From NCBI RefSeq assembly GCF_018100925.1, contig NZ_JAGJEH010000004.1, positions 62,001 to 126,000 on the forward strand: a DNA stretch of 64,000 bases, read 5' to 3'. The position numbers and the translations under genes are program-made. The notes beneath the pieces were generated by a model. It saw nothing but the letters and a program-made list of their open reading frames with translations, was not told the origin of the DNA and did no database searches. Numbering within the stretch: the first letter of the stretch is position 1; every line of letters starts with the position of its first letter. This stretch comes from Pseudoalteromonas luteoviolacea. GTDB lineage: Bacteria; Pseudomonadota; Gammaproteobacteria; Enterobacterales; Alteromonadaceae. Positions 1 through 8,791 of this stretch are shown here, piece by piece.

Positions 1-613
1 GTCCATCTATCGTCGCCATTCTTTTGAGCTTTTTCTCAAATTTATAGCGGTCATTATCAAATGTAATGGCGATCAAGATTAACACCAGCATTGCAAGTAA
101 TTCGTACAGGATCTGTAATACACCTTTATGGGTATCTTTTAGCGTTATTAGCTGTTGGATCGGCTGGTGGTATTCGATAAAGAAATAACAGCTACAACAA
201 AGCACTGACAGCAATATTTTTGTGCTTCTTCTACTTCCTTCAAGTAGTAGCCAAGGCAAGGGTAATAGGGTTAAAAAGGTATTTTGAACACCGACTTCAT
301 TTCCAACAACCCCATAAGCTTGGACAAAAATAAAGCTGATAACACTGAGAAATAACATTAATCCAGCGGCGTAATGGTACTTATAATATTGCAATATTAG
401 CGCTAAGCAGCAGGCAGTCACTAACAGCATGTTCATTAATACTGCAGTTAAGGATTGATAGAAAAAAACAAAAATACAGGCATCGAGTAAAACGATAGAG
501 CAAGACAAAAGTGCGAACGTATTACACACACGTATTTTGTGTGCATTGTAGTCATCGCCATCGCAACCAATGTTGATAACCCTCTTAAACACAGACTTAA
601 GACGTTTATACAT
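1..613 (-). CDS. Diguanylate cyclase, N-terminal part (gene runs off the left edge)
   Basis: Reading the minus strand from an ATG at 613 gives an open frame of 204 codons with no stop before the window edge. The product starts with a short basic cytoplasmic segment and then has about six hydrophobic segments (roughly residues 29 to 180), followed by a charged helix that ends in LKRMATIDG. That ending is the usual linker and first strand of a GGDEF domain (LxxLAxxDxLTGLxNR), so the missing part is very likely a diguanylate cyclase that makes cyclic di-GMP, with a membrane sensor in front. The GGDEF catalytic residues themselves lie outside the window. The ribosome site is weak, so the exact start is not certain. 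Confidence 0.75.
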   Translation of the reverse strand, partial: MYKRLKSVFKRVINIGCDGDDYNAHKIRVCNTFALLSCSIVLLDACIFVFFYQSLTAVLMNMLLVTACCLALILQYYKYHYAAGLMLFLSVISFIFVQAYGVVGNEVGVQNTFLTLLPLPWLLLEGSRRSTKILLSVLCCSCYFFIEYHQPIQQLITLKDTHKGVLQILYELLAMLVLILIAITFDNDRYKFEKKLKRMATIDG

Positions 614-904
614 AAAGAAATTTACCAAAGCCGGACATGCTTAGTATAGGTGAATATAACCAAGTTGAGCATATTTGATACAGGAAATTTACCTAACTAC
701 TCCTAAAATAAGTAAATTCATAGCCTTGCTTAATACACAACAAACTCTGAAATAAAGTGTAATAGTTTGTTGAACAATGCGATCTAAGATCTGGCTTATG
801 CCTAGGTATCGAGAGGACTTCGAAACGTAGGGGCTTTCTACTCGAAATAAGGCATTTAGTAATCTTTTTATATGTTACAAGACAAAATTATAGAGGATAG
901 TCAG

Positions 905-1324
905 ATGAACAAAACATTTTCAGTAATTTCGATATTAGCGATTTTGCTCGCCAGTTGCCCATTCAACTCGTTTGCTCAAAACTCATATTCTTTTAAAGTA
1001 AATATTAATTGGCAAGATAGTATAACGGTTGAAGATGCCAATTTGGTACCAACCGGTATAACGGAAGGCACATTTAGTTTTAGCGATCTTCTGGCCAATG
1101 CTTACAATTACAATGTCCACTCAATGCAAGAGTCCGCTAATTTTGATGAAGTAAGCTTTACCCTTCAATTACCAACAGGGTTTGAGTCTTTGGGATGCAA
1201 CGTGTTGTTTGTCGACAACTCGCCCTCCCCTCTAGCTATATTCAAAAGAGGAAATAGATTGTCAATGTCCTTTATCCAAGGTTACAGCGCATTTCACGGT
1301 AGCTACAAACTAATATGCTTCTGA
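905..1324 (+). CDS. Small secreted protein of unknown function
   Basis: The frame is open from 872, but the ATG at 905 is preceded by GAGGA at 893-897 and begins a clear signal peptide (MNKTFSVISILAILLAS... then SFAQ as a likely signal peptidase I site), so that start is preferred. The mature part is about 115 residues, rich in Ser, Asn and beta-branched residues, which suggests a small beta fold. It has Cys in GFESLGCNV and in the last three residues (ICF), which could pair in the periplasm. I recognise no family. It stands alone between a divergent cyclase gene and a convergent sugar dehydrogenase gene. Confidence 0.6.
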   Translation: MNKTFSVISILAILLASCPFNSFAQNSYSFKVNINWQDSITVEDANLVPTGITEGTFSFSDLLANAYNYNVHSMQESANFDEVSFTLQLPTGFESLGCNVLFVDNSPSPLAIFKRGNRLSMSFIQGYSAFHGSYKLICF

Positions 1325-1416
1325 TAGTAAAAGGGGCTTAGCTTATAAAGTCCCCTTTAAAAACTTGTCAAAAATCTATTCTTTACAAAACCGACTATGT
1401 TCGCCTTTAGTTATAC

Positions 1417-3567
1417 TCAATCATCATCCCGATAACGCTTACCATGTAAGTAAATTGAACAAATAAGTAGCAATACTAAAAAGAATGACATGCTACCACC
1501 GCCACCGCCCGAGTCACTGCCAGTAGTGGTGTTACTATTGGTATTACTAATATTATTGACCGTCACACTAACTTCTCGACTTTGAGCTAAATGGCCATCT
1601 GAAACTTCAACCATAAACTCTAACAATACTTGTTGTTCGACATTGGGGGCTGTAAATGTAGCCGTTACAGTATTGCCATTGTTCAATGATACAGTAGTAC
1701 CTGATGTTTGAGTCCAAACAAACAACAATGTATCGCCATCAGGATCGCTTGAACCTGATGCACTTAGAGTAACCAACTCGCCTTCATTGACTGTTATATT
1801 GGACTCAGCGACCTCAACCAGTGGTGCATTGTTTGGTATCGCTTCGATTCTGAGCACTTTACCAGTAGACCCTTGTGGGGTACCTGTTTCATTCGTCAAA
1901 ACCAGCACATCGCCACTGTTAAGTTTAACAAATCCAAGTAGCTTTTCGCCTTCAAAGCCTGTTTCGATAGGTATTTCTGCAATCAGATCTGAAGTTGATG
2001 TATAAAATAGCCTACCTTTATCTGCATCTGGAGAACGATAGTCACCGAATAAGAATTTTCCTTTTAATACTTCAATATTACCTTCGTATACAGCTCCGCA
2101 AATCACCGCGATCCCTTCATCGCTGTCATATTGCCAATTTGGATCAACAAGCTCTGATGGCAAGCTTGCAAGGTTAGGGTCAAACACAAATCCGCTGTCA
2201 CTTCCATTATTATTGAAGGCAAACGACCCTTCCTTTAAAGGCCAGCCCAAATTTTCTCCGCCAGTCACCAAAGTGATTTCTTCAATCTTATTTTGACCGA
2301 CATCACATACATATACTTGATTATCATGCGCGACAATACGGTAGGGGTTTCTCACCCCAACCACCCATATTTCGTCCAAAACACCATTACTTTCAATGAA
2401 TGGATTGTTCGCTGGAATACCATATTTGCCATTTACGGCGTTATTACCTAGTGGATCTATCCGCAATAACTTACCAAGCGGTGTTTGAGTATCTTGACCA
2501 TTTCCATCGTCACTGTGCCCATTCCCTTGGTCATCAGCTCCACCGCCATCTCCTAATGAAATCAATAACATGCTGTCACTATCAAATATTAGAGTACCAC
2601 CATTATGATTACTTTGAGGTTGTGCAATGCGCATTATCTCAGTCGCGGAATCACTATTTATATTAACACCCTCATCAGGGTCCAATGTGGCCTGCCAACT
2701 ATTGATCACCGTATGATGATCTACGCTACCAGAGAAAGAAAAATCAACGCTGCCCGAAGCGGGCTCTGACGTATAGGTATACAGCAGTCCATTGTTGTTA
2801 AAGTTTGGATGAAATGAGACTCCTAAAAAGCCGCGCTCATCAAAATTAGGGTTAATGTCTACTAGCCTATCTGTCACGGTTAATACTTGACTCAACTGAT
2901 TGGTACTGAGGTTTAAACTATATAAAATTCCAATTTGATCAACGATATATACGAAATTATCTTGTCCATTTATCGTTGCACCGGTCACCGGTGAAGTCAG
3001 GGTGCCCGATACCAATGGAATTAGATTGGCCTTCAACGCCCCTTCTTCAATCATAGCGGGAATGGGATCTGTGATGGGGGTAGGTTCGGTGCTTTGCTCT
3101 GCCATTGCCGTGTATTCAAAATCTTCCATAGCCGCTAAATCGTTCGCGTTGTTAGTAAACTCAACTTTGGCAATGCCACTATCGCGACGCAACGATACTT
3201 GGCTCCAATCGCTGCTGTTTACCTCGACTCTTAATAGCTCATTGTTATTTGCATCTAACAGCCTAACAAACGCGTTTCCCGTCGATTGCCCACGAATGTA
3301 AAATAGTAATTCGACAGCTGGCGTGCCAAACGATATCGTTGCCGTCGTATTACGTACCATAAATGCCCGACTACCACTTCGATATAATGAGGAAATCCCT
3401 GCGATCCTCACTTCGCCACCGCTGAACGTAACTGTTTTGGGCTGAGTGCCTAAAGTAAAGGTTCCTGAGGTTTGGTCAGTTGGGAAAGTGGTTGAGACAT
3501 CCGCTGCATATAGCTTGGGCACAAGCAACACCCAGCAACAGAACATAAATCTGATCAGACTATACAT
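1417..3567 (-). CDS. PQQ-dependent sugar dehydrogenase (GSDH family) with PKD-like domain and GlyGly-CTERM tail
   Basis: This 716-residue secreted protein has a signal peptide (about 1-21), a beta-rich N-terminal module (about 22-165), and a six-bladed propeller typical of glucose/sorbosone dehydrogenases. Visible signature stretches are GFLGVSFHPNF, NHNGGTL, SLGDGGGADD, LGKLLRIDP and GVRNPYRI. These enzymes oxidise sugars in the periplasm or outside the cell using PQQ and calcium. A cadherin/PKD-like domain follows (about 585-672, with ASGSSDPDGDTLLFVW). The end is a textbook GlyGly-CTERM signal: a Gly-rich run, a hydrophobic helix and a basic tail (GKRYRDDD), which is a rhombosortase sorting signal in Vibrio, Shewanella and Pseudoalteromonas. 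The exact substrate cannot be read from sequence. Confidence 0.85.
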   Translation of the reverse strand: MYSLIRFMFCCWVLLVPKLYAADVSTTFPTDQTSGTFTLGTQPKTVTFSGGEVRIAGISSLYRSGSRAFMVRNTTATISFGTPAVELLFYIRGQSTGNAFVRLLDANNNELLRVEVNSSDWSQVSLRRDSGIAKVEFTNNANDLAAMEDFEYTAMAEQSTEPTPITDPIPAMIEEGALKANLIPLVSGTLTSPVTGATINGQDNFVYIVDQIGILYSLNLSTNQLSQVLTVTDRLVDINPNFDERGFLGVSFHPNFNNNGLLYTYTSEPASGSVDFSFSGSVDHHTVINSWQATLDPDEGVNINSDSATEIMRIAQPQSNHNGGTLIFDSDSMLLISLGDGGGADDQGNGHSDDGNGQDTQTPLGKLLRIDPLGNNAVNGKYGIPANNPFIESNGVLDEIWVVGVRNPYRIVAHDNQVYVCDVGQNKIEEITLVTGGENLGWPLKEGSFAFNNNGSDSGFVFDPNLASLPSELVDPNWQYDSDEGIAVICGAVYEGNIEVLKGKFLFGDYRSPDADKGRLFYTSTSDLIAEIPIETGFEGEKLLGFVKLNSGDVLVLTNETGTPQGSTGKVLRIEAIPNNAPLVEVAESNITVNEGELVTLSASGSSDPDGDTLLFVWTQTSGTTVSLNNGNTVTATFTAPNVEQQVLLEFMVEVSDGHLAQSREVSVTVNNISNTNSNTTTGSDSGGGGGSMSFFLVLLLICSIYLHGKRYRDDD

Positions 3568-4153
3568 GACATGATACCTTTACTATGAGGTGTGATAAGT
3601 AGACCAAAATATAGTCAATTTAATTTCGATTTATAGAACAATTTTTGTCTTTTATTTTCTGACTGGAATGCTCTTCTTTCACCAGAAAAAATAGACCTTA
3701 TCGTCAACGTTTTAGAGCTTAGGTTATTGCCTTTGGAAAGTAACCAAGGTTTATAAAATAGCTTGCCAACTAGCTGCATTTATTTTTGTTAGATCATTGT
3801 CTCAGCATACCGATAAACATTATGTTAAATATTGCCAATAGACATGCTCATCATTCTTACATACAGAGTAACTGAGACTATTTAGACGAGGCTTTTAACT
3901 CGGCTTAAAAAAGCTTTATATATCTTCGTTTCATAATACACCCCCAGCGAATCAGGCTCTTATGAAGCCCGTACACCAAAAAGCCGCAACATTAATATAA
4001 CCCTCGTTAAGATCCAGCCTCCATTTATTTGCGGTAAGTCATCCAAACTGTATTTTTAGCCACCTCTTTGATTGTTAAATAGAAAATAAACTTGAAAAAA
4101 AAATGTTATTTTAGGAGTATGAGCTTTACATTGAATTCACCATTGGTAATGAG
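3568..4153. other. Intergenic region between sugar dehydrogenase and KAP operon
   Basis: This 586-base AT-rich stretch holds the divergent upstream regions of the two flanking genes. I see no convincing open frame, RNA gene or strong hairpin. The promoter of the KAP operon must lie here, but no clear -35/-10 pair stands out. Confidence 0.5.
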
Positions 4154-5455
4154 ATGAAAGGATTTCTTAGTGATACCCCAGTTTCAAGTTTAGAAAATTG
4201 GCCTGAATTGCAAAGCTTCGCCAGTTACCTTGCAGAAAATCTAAATAAACTCGACAACTTTGAGCAAGGCCATCAGAATACAGAGCTCATCAATACAGCG
4301 CCTATTTTACTTAGTGGTGACTGGGGCTCAGGCAAAACCAGTTTATTAATGTGCTTGAAAAAAGAGCTAAACGATAAAAACGTTGTGTGGCTTGACGCAT
4401 GGCGTTACGAAGCTGAAAGCAGCTTAATGACTGCACTGCTGCACTGTATTTGGCAAAGCCAACCAGAGCCAAATAATGCGAAGCAGCAAGCCTTAAATGC
4501 ATTTAAAGCTGTACTTAAAACCGCAGCATCTTTGGGTGTCAGGGGGATGCTTGGTGCTATTGGTATTAAAGGTAATTTGACTGATATTCAAAAAGATTTC
4601 GACACAATTAGTCAGGTTGAAACACAGCCCCCTGTTAAAACTCAAACTGATCTGCTTACCGAACAGTTTGAAGAGTTGATTAATACCCTCTGGGAAGATA
4701 ATAAGCCGATTATCATCATAGATGATTTAGACAGGTGTTCCCCTGAAAGCGCTGTTGAACTGCTAGATCAAATACGGCTATTGGTAAGTAGTCATACACA
4801 TACAGGGTGTCGTTTTGTGGTGGCGATGGACAAGGTCACCTTGCAACAAGCTATCAGAAGCAAATTTTCATCGCTTTCAAGCTATGATAGCCAAAGGTAC
4901 TTAGAGAAACTCTTTCCAATCATGTTGCAAATTCCGCGATTCTCTTTGGCTAATCATAATACATTGTATCAAGAGCTACTGAGTCAAGGCGGATATCACG
5001 ATGATCAAGACAACACTGATAGCGGACTGCGATTTGATGAAAAGTGGAAAGACGTTTTTTCAACGCCTTGTTTTGCAAACTTAAGGCTTATAAAACGCTG
5101 TTTAAACACCTATCAGTGGCTTATGTCTAATGAGCCGGAAAGCCAAACCCCACCCTTTGACACAGCACTGCTTATGGAATGGCTTGCCGCCATCAACCGC
5201 TGGCCAACTCTCAGAGACTATTTGCATGCCAAGTCTAACGTTTTTTGGGAGCAAGTGGAAAACGCACTACAACACGACAGTGTCCGCTCGGAAAATCAAG
5301 ACGCAACAGTAGATGAACTATTAGAGCAGCCCTATATTCGCGAGTTTTTTAACGAAAGCCCAACCAAAGGCGGTGCCAGATACGAATACAGGCTTCAAAC
5401 TCGAATTCAAGATTATAAAGTTCTCGATGAATTCATCAGCAGTAAAGGGGTTTAA
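4154..5455 (+). CDS. KAP-family P-loop NTPase
   Basis: The 433-residue product has a Walker A motif GDWGSGKTS (residues 55-63, Lys61) and a Walker B run IIIIDDLDRC (Asp190/Asp191), with the WLDAWRYE segment after strand 2 that is characteristic of KAP NTPases. KAP proteins are STAND-like ATPases; many are membrane linked, and several have been tied to phage exclusion (PifA) or defence islands. No transmembrane helix is evident here between the Walker motifs, where some KAP proteins carry them; the segment around 115-140 is only moderately hydrophobic. It is the first gene of a four-gene operon: its stop codon TAA is directly followed by the ATG of the next gene. Its role as energy-using sensor or switch is inferred. 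Confidence 0.85.
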   Translation: MKGFLSDTPVSSLENWPELQSFASYLAENLNKLDNFEQGHQNTELINTAPILLSGDWGSGKTSLLMCLKKELNDKNVVWLDAWRYEAESSLMTALLHCIWQSQPEPNNAKQQALNAFKAVLKTAASLGVRGMLGAIGIKGNLTDIQKDFDTISQVETQPPVKTQTDLLTEQFEELINTLWEDNKPIIIIDDLDRCSPESAVELLDQIRLLVSSHTHTGCRFVVAMDKVTLQQAIRSKFSSLSSYDSQRYLEKLFPIMLQIPRFSLANHNTLYQELLSQGGYHDDQDNTDSGLRFDEKWKDVFSTPCFANLRLIKRCLNTYQWLMSNEPESQTPPFDTALLMEWLAAINRWPTLRDYLHAKSNVFWEQVENALQHDSVRSENQDATVDELLEQPYIREFFNESPTKGGARYEYRLQTRIQDYKVLDEFISSKGV

Positions 5456-8293
5456 ATGCTAGAAAGTAATAGACATGACGTATGGGCTTTGCTCAGCCCT
5501 GATAAACTAGAAGATACATTAAGCCAGCTCACTGACAGTCTATGCTACAAACTAGGCGCTGACCATTGGCGTATTTTTGGCATTGATTTTTCTAACAAAA
5601 ATGGGCCCTACGTCAAACTAAAATGCGCAGCGAAAGAGAAACTAGATACACAGAAACTCGAGCGCTATCTGTGCGATGAAGAAGAACCTCACTTAACCAA
5701 CCATTTAGTCGAACACCAAAAGTGGGTCATTGCCGAGCGCGCAAAGAACAGTGACTACTGGCGCTGCACTATAGGTGGCCTAGCAAATGACCCAGTAGAA
5801 GTATCGGGATATGGCGACCCGGAATCGTTCCCTAGCACACGCATTGAGTGTGGTGAGCTAAACAATAAAGACAAATGCAGACTATTTTGGCCTCTTCATA
5901 ACTTAGAGCAAAAGTTAATCGGCTTTATTTGTTTTTATATTGGCGAAGACAATGTGAAAGACAGGTTTTTGCTCTGTGACATAGCCAAATATCAAAGTGA
6001 TTTTGCGCACATCAATATTGCCTACGAACACTCTCGGGCACTTAAACGTAAAGATGTTGCAGAAAATGCATATAAGGATCTCATTGGCTTACCCAGTGTA
6101 AAAAAAACATTCTTTGAAACGCTCTCACTACTACTCGGGCATGTTGGTGAGTTCATCCAAGCATATTCACTAAACTTAATGGAGTACGACGCTGATAAGA
6201 AGCGTTTATATACCATAAGCCATTGGAGTTGTGACGGTTCAACACAGCAGCATACCTCCGATATTTATATTGATTCAATCGAGCAAGAAGAGATACAAAA
6301 CCTCATGCTAGAAGACTTGGGTATCTCTCAAAATGAACAATCTGAACTGCTACTACGCGCCTGTTTTAAAATGTGGGAGCCTGAACACAATGATGTCAGC
6401 AAATACATCAAAAACAGTTCACTTTGGTTGGCTGTGTTTGATAAAGCCTATCAACCTCACTTTAATGCATTACACAGATGGCGCGGTTCCGCTGCAAGGG
6501 AAAAATCTCAGACCTTTATACAGGCATCGGGTAAACGATTTTATGAGTACTTCAAAGATTACCAAAGTTATTGCGTACAAAAGTTCAGCAGCGAGTTACA
6601 TGATTTTGCACAGAACCAAGAGCAAGACCTCGAATCTTTGCACTCAAGGACCCTAGATCAACTCTGCAAGTATACCGGTGCAGAAGCGGCATTGCTCTAC
6701 GAGCCAGTCAAATCAGGTAAAGTAACACAAGCGCGCTGTCAAAGTGGAAATGACATACTTAATTTGATCGATTTTGGTGTTGCGCAAGGTTCTACATCGG
6801 CTTATTTAATCAATAAATGTGAAGCCTGTCTTATCCCAAAAACAGACGAAGATGCTGGTCGCTGTCTCGATAAAAGCAAATTAGATAGTCTTAGTCATGA
6901 GCTCGGTTGGAAGCAAATTCGTTCTTGGTTATATCACCCCTTATTTTTTGAACCAAAGATCAAATCTACTCAAAGTGATGTTGCTTTGATTGGTATGATA
7001 AAACTCCTTACTCAAAACAGAGTTATTGGGTTATTTCAACAGCAGCTGGCCGACAAGCTGCTTGCAGCCACGGCTATACAATGGTGTGAATTTCAGCAGC
7101 ACCATTTGTTTGCAAAGTTGCCAGAGGTTATGGATGAGTTAATGCAGCTCTCTGGGCAGGACCTCAACAACTGCCTTATCGCGCGAACAAAACACTTAGT
7201 CGATACCTATATCCGACGTGACTGTCACGTTGAGCTTATGGTAAATAATGAAATGGGCCAACTTATATTGTCTGGAGCGTCCAAACAGACCCAGCAAATG
7301 ACATCTGTCGATTACATAAAAACCGTTAAATACTTGGAAAGAATATTCCCCAGCAACAAAAACTATTTTCTCATTAAACCTAAAAAGAATGCTTTTCAAA
7401 GAGCAAATGGCAAATTAATCGCACTGGGTATGCACAGTATGGTCACTCGTATCGCTATCCATGGTAGCCAGCTTGTTCGCGGCTTTTTAGTAGTCACATC
7501 ACACAATCGTGCTTTTACACAATGGGAAGCGGAGCAAGTATACCGAATAGTCAGAGAGCTATCGCAGGTGATTTACCACGAAGCAATGCGAATTCAATGG
7601 CGATCTGATATGGGTGTTTTTCGTCATGCTATTTTGGCCCCATCACAGGGGCTGGTGTCCAGAGCAAAAGGGTTTGCTCATTTGATCCTCAAGCATGCCC
7701 CCGATGACAAAGCCATTAAAAAACAGCTTAGGTTATTAAAAAGGGACGAGTTTCTAGTTAAAAGTTGGCAAAAATTTCAAAGAGTATTGATGGATCAACA
7801 GATAGAACTCGATAGAAAAGAGACAGATCTCAGGGAATGTTTTGAGCGCTGGATAGACAGATACCGAGACTGGGCAGCAGAAAAAGGCGCTGCGATTGAA
7901 TTTGAATATACCGCACCGGATCAATTTACTTTTGATGAATTAAGTTTGGACATTGCCATCGGCAACTTACTGGATAACGCAGTTAAGTACACCCTTGAAA
8001 ATCATAATATTTTTGTTCGGGTCTCGACGATTAAATATAAGTTAGTCATAGAGATCAGTAACGTAAGTCATGCCTTAAGTGACTACCAATTAAAGCAGGT
8101 TATGCGTTTTGGCGAGCGAGATAATATGCACAGAAACATCAGCGGACAAGGAATTGGTTTGCCATTGGCAACATCGCTTATTAACGCACACCCTGACGGT
8201 CAACTCACCCTAAAAAGCACACCATTGAGAAGCGATAACAATAAGGCGGTAATAACTGCCCAAGCCACTTTTTTACATTATTGGCGCGGATAA
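5456..8293 (+). CDS. Multi-GAF sensor histidine kinase (soluble)
   Basis: This 945-residue protein has no membrane segment. The first 700 or so residues look like several GAF-type sensor modules (about 20-190, 390-560 and 570-715, the last ending in the TQWEAEQVYRIVRELSQVI helix typical of GAF-to-kinase linkers). A degenerate HisKA helix follows with FRHAILAPSQG, keeping the phosphoacceptor His724. The ATPase domain shows the N box GNLLDNAVKYT (Asn841) and the G box GQGIGLPLA. It therefore looks catalytically competent. It begins immediately after the KAP stop codon, which implies translational coupling, and precedes the receiver gene by 18 bases. The signal is unknown; cytosolic GAF domains suggest a small-molecule or intracellular damage cue, which is inference. 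Confidence 0.85.
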   Translation: MLESNRHDVWALLSPDKLEDTLSQLTDSLCYKLGADHWRIFGIDFSNKNGPYVKLKCAAKEKLDTQKLERYLCDEEEPHLTNHLVEHQKWVIAERAKNSDYWRCTIGGLANDPVEVSGYGDPESFPSTRIECGELNNKDKCRLFWPLHNLEQKLIGFICFYIGEDNVKDRFLLCDIAKYQSDFAHINIAYEHSRALKRKDVAENAYKDLIGLPSVKKTFFETLSLLLGHVGEFIQAYSLNLMEYDADKKRLYTISHWSCDGSTQQHTSDIYIDSIEQEEIQNLMLEDLGISQNEQSELLLRACFKMWEPEHNDVSKYIKNSSLWLAVFDKAYQPHFNALHRWRGSAAREKSQTFIQASGKRFYEYFKDYQSYCVQKFSSELHDFAQNQEQDLESLHSRTLDQLCKYTGAEAALLYEPVKSGKVTQARCQSGNDILNLIDFGVAQGSTSAYLINKCEACLIPKTDEDAGRCLDKSKLDSLSHELGWKQIRSWLYHPLFFEPKIKSTQSDVALIGMIKLLTQNRVIGLFQQQLADKLLAATAIQWCEFQQHHLFAKLPEVMDELMQLSGQDLNNCLIARTKHLVDTYIRRDCHVELMVNNEMGQLILSGASKQTQQMTSVDYIKTVKYLERIFPSNKNYFLIKPKKNAFQRANGKLIALGMHSMVTRIAIHGSQLVRGFLVVTSHNRAFTQWEAEQVYRIVRELSQVIYHEAMRIQWRSDMGVFRHAILAPSQGLVSRAKGFAHLILKHAPDDKAIKKQLRLLKRDEFLVKSWQKFQRVLMDQQIELDRKETDLRECFERWIDRYRDWAAEKGAAIEFEYTAPDQFTFDELSLDIAIGNLLDNAVKYTLENHNIFVRVSTIKYKLVIEISNVSHALSDYQLKQVMRFGERDNMHRNISGQGIGLPLATSLINAHPDGQLTLKSTPLRSDNNKAVITAQATFLHYWRG

Positions 8294-8311
8294 AAATTTA
8301 AGGAGAAAACA

Positions 8312-8791
8312 ATGCGACTACTGTGGATTGATGATGAAAAGGAAAACTTTTTCTTTGAAACCATGTTGCTAGAAGAAGAAGGTTTTACTCTTGATTGGGC
8401 AACGACCATACCGGAAGCTGCTAACTTGCTTAATCAACATTATTACGATGGTATTTTACTTGATCAGCAAATCAAAGATAAAAGCCAGCCTATAGATTCT
8501 GATTTAGTGGTTTGGATGGGGACTTTATTTATTTGCTGGCTAAAGAATCAGCGAGTACATTTGGATCAGCAATTGCTGGAATTACTCGAAAAGCTCAAAG
8601 CTTGTCCTAAGCCAAAAGAATCCAATACAACCGCCCCCATACTTATTATCTCTGGTTTTTACGACGGTGACGTTCAAAAAACAATTAACCAGCTTTGTGA
8701 CGGGAGAATAAAGCGCACAACTAAGCCCCTTGAAGAAGCGGAACTATTAAATTTCACTCGTAGCCTAGAAATCGGTAAGCACCATGACTGA
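8312..8791 (+). CDS. Stand-alone receiver-domain protein with enlarged loop
   Basis: The 159-residue product is a single receiver domain: acidic pair Asp7/Asp8 (LLWIDDE), phosphoacceptor Asp51 in ILLDQQI, a Ser in ILIISGF, and Lys-Pro in KRTTKPLEE. No DNA-binding or other output domain is present. Between the Asp51 strand and the SGF strand there are about 60 residues instead of the usual 30 or less, including a hydrophobic stretch (WMGTLFICWL) and an amphipathic helix, so the alpha3 region is much enlarged. A good ribosome site AAGGAG lies just upstream at 8300-8305. It overlaps the start of the HD gene by eight bases. The likely partner is the upstream kinase, and the HD protein is the likely output. 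Confidence 0.85.
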   Translation: MRLLWIDDEKENFFFETMLLEEEGFTLDWATTIPEAANLLNQHYYDGILLDQQIKDKSQPIDSDLVVWMGTLFICWLKNQRVHLDQQLLELLEKLKACPKPKESNTTAPILIISGFYDGDVQKTINQLCDGRIKRTTKPLEEAELLNFTRSLEIGKHHD

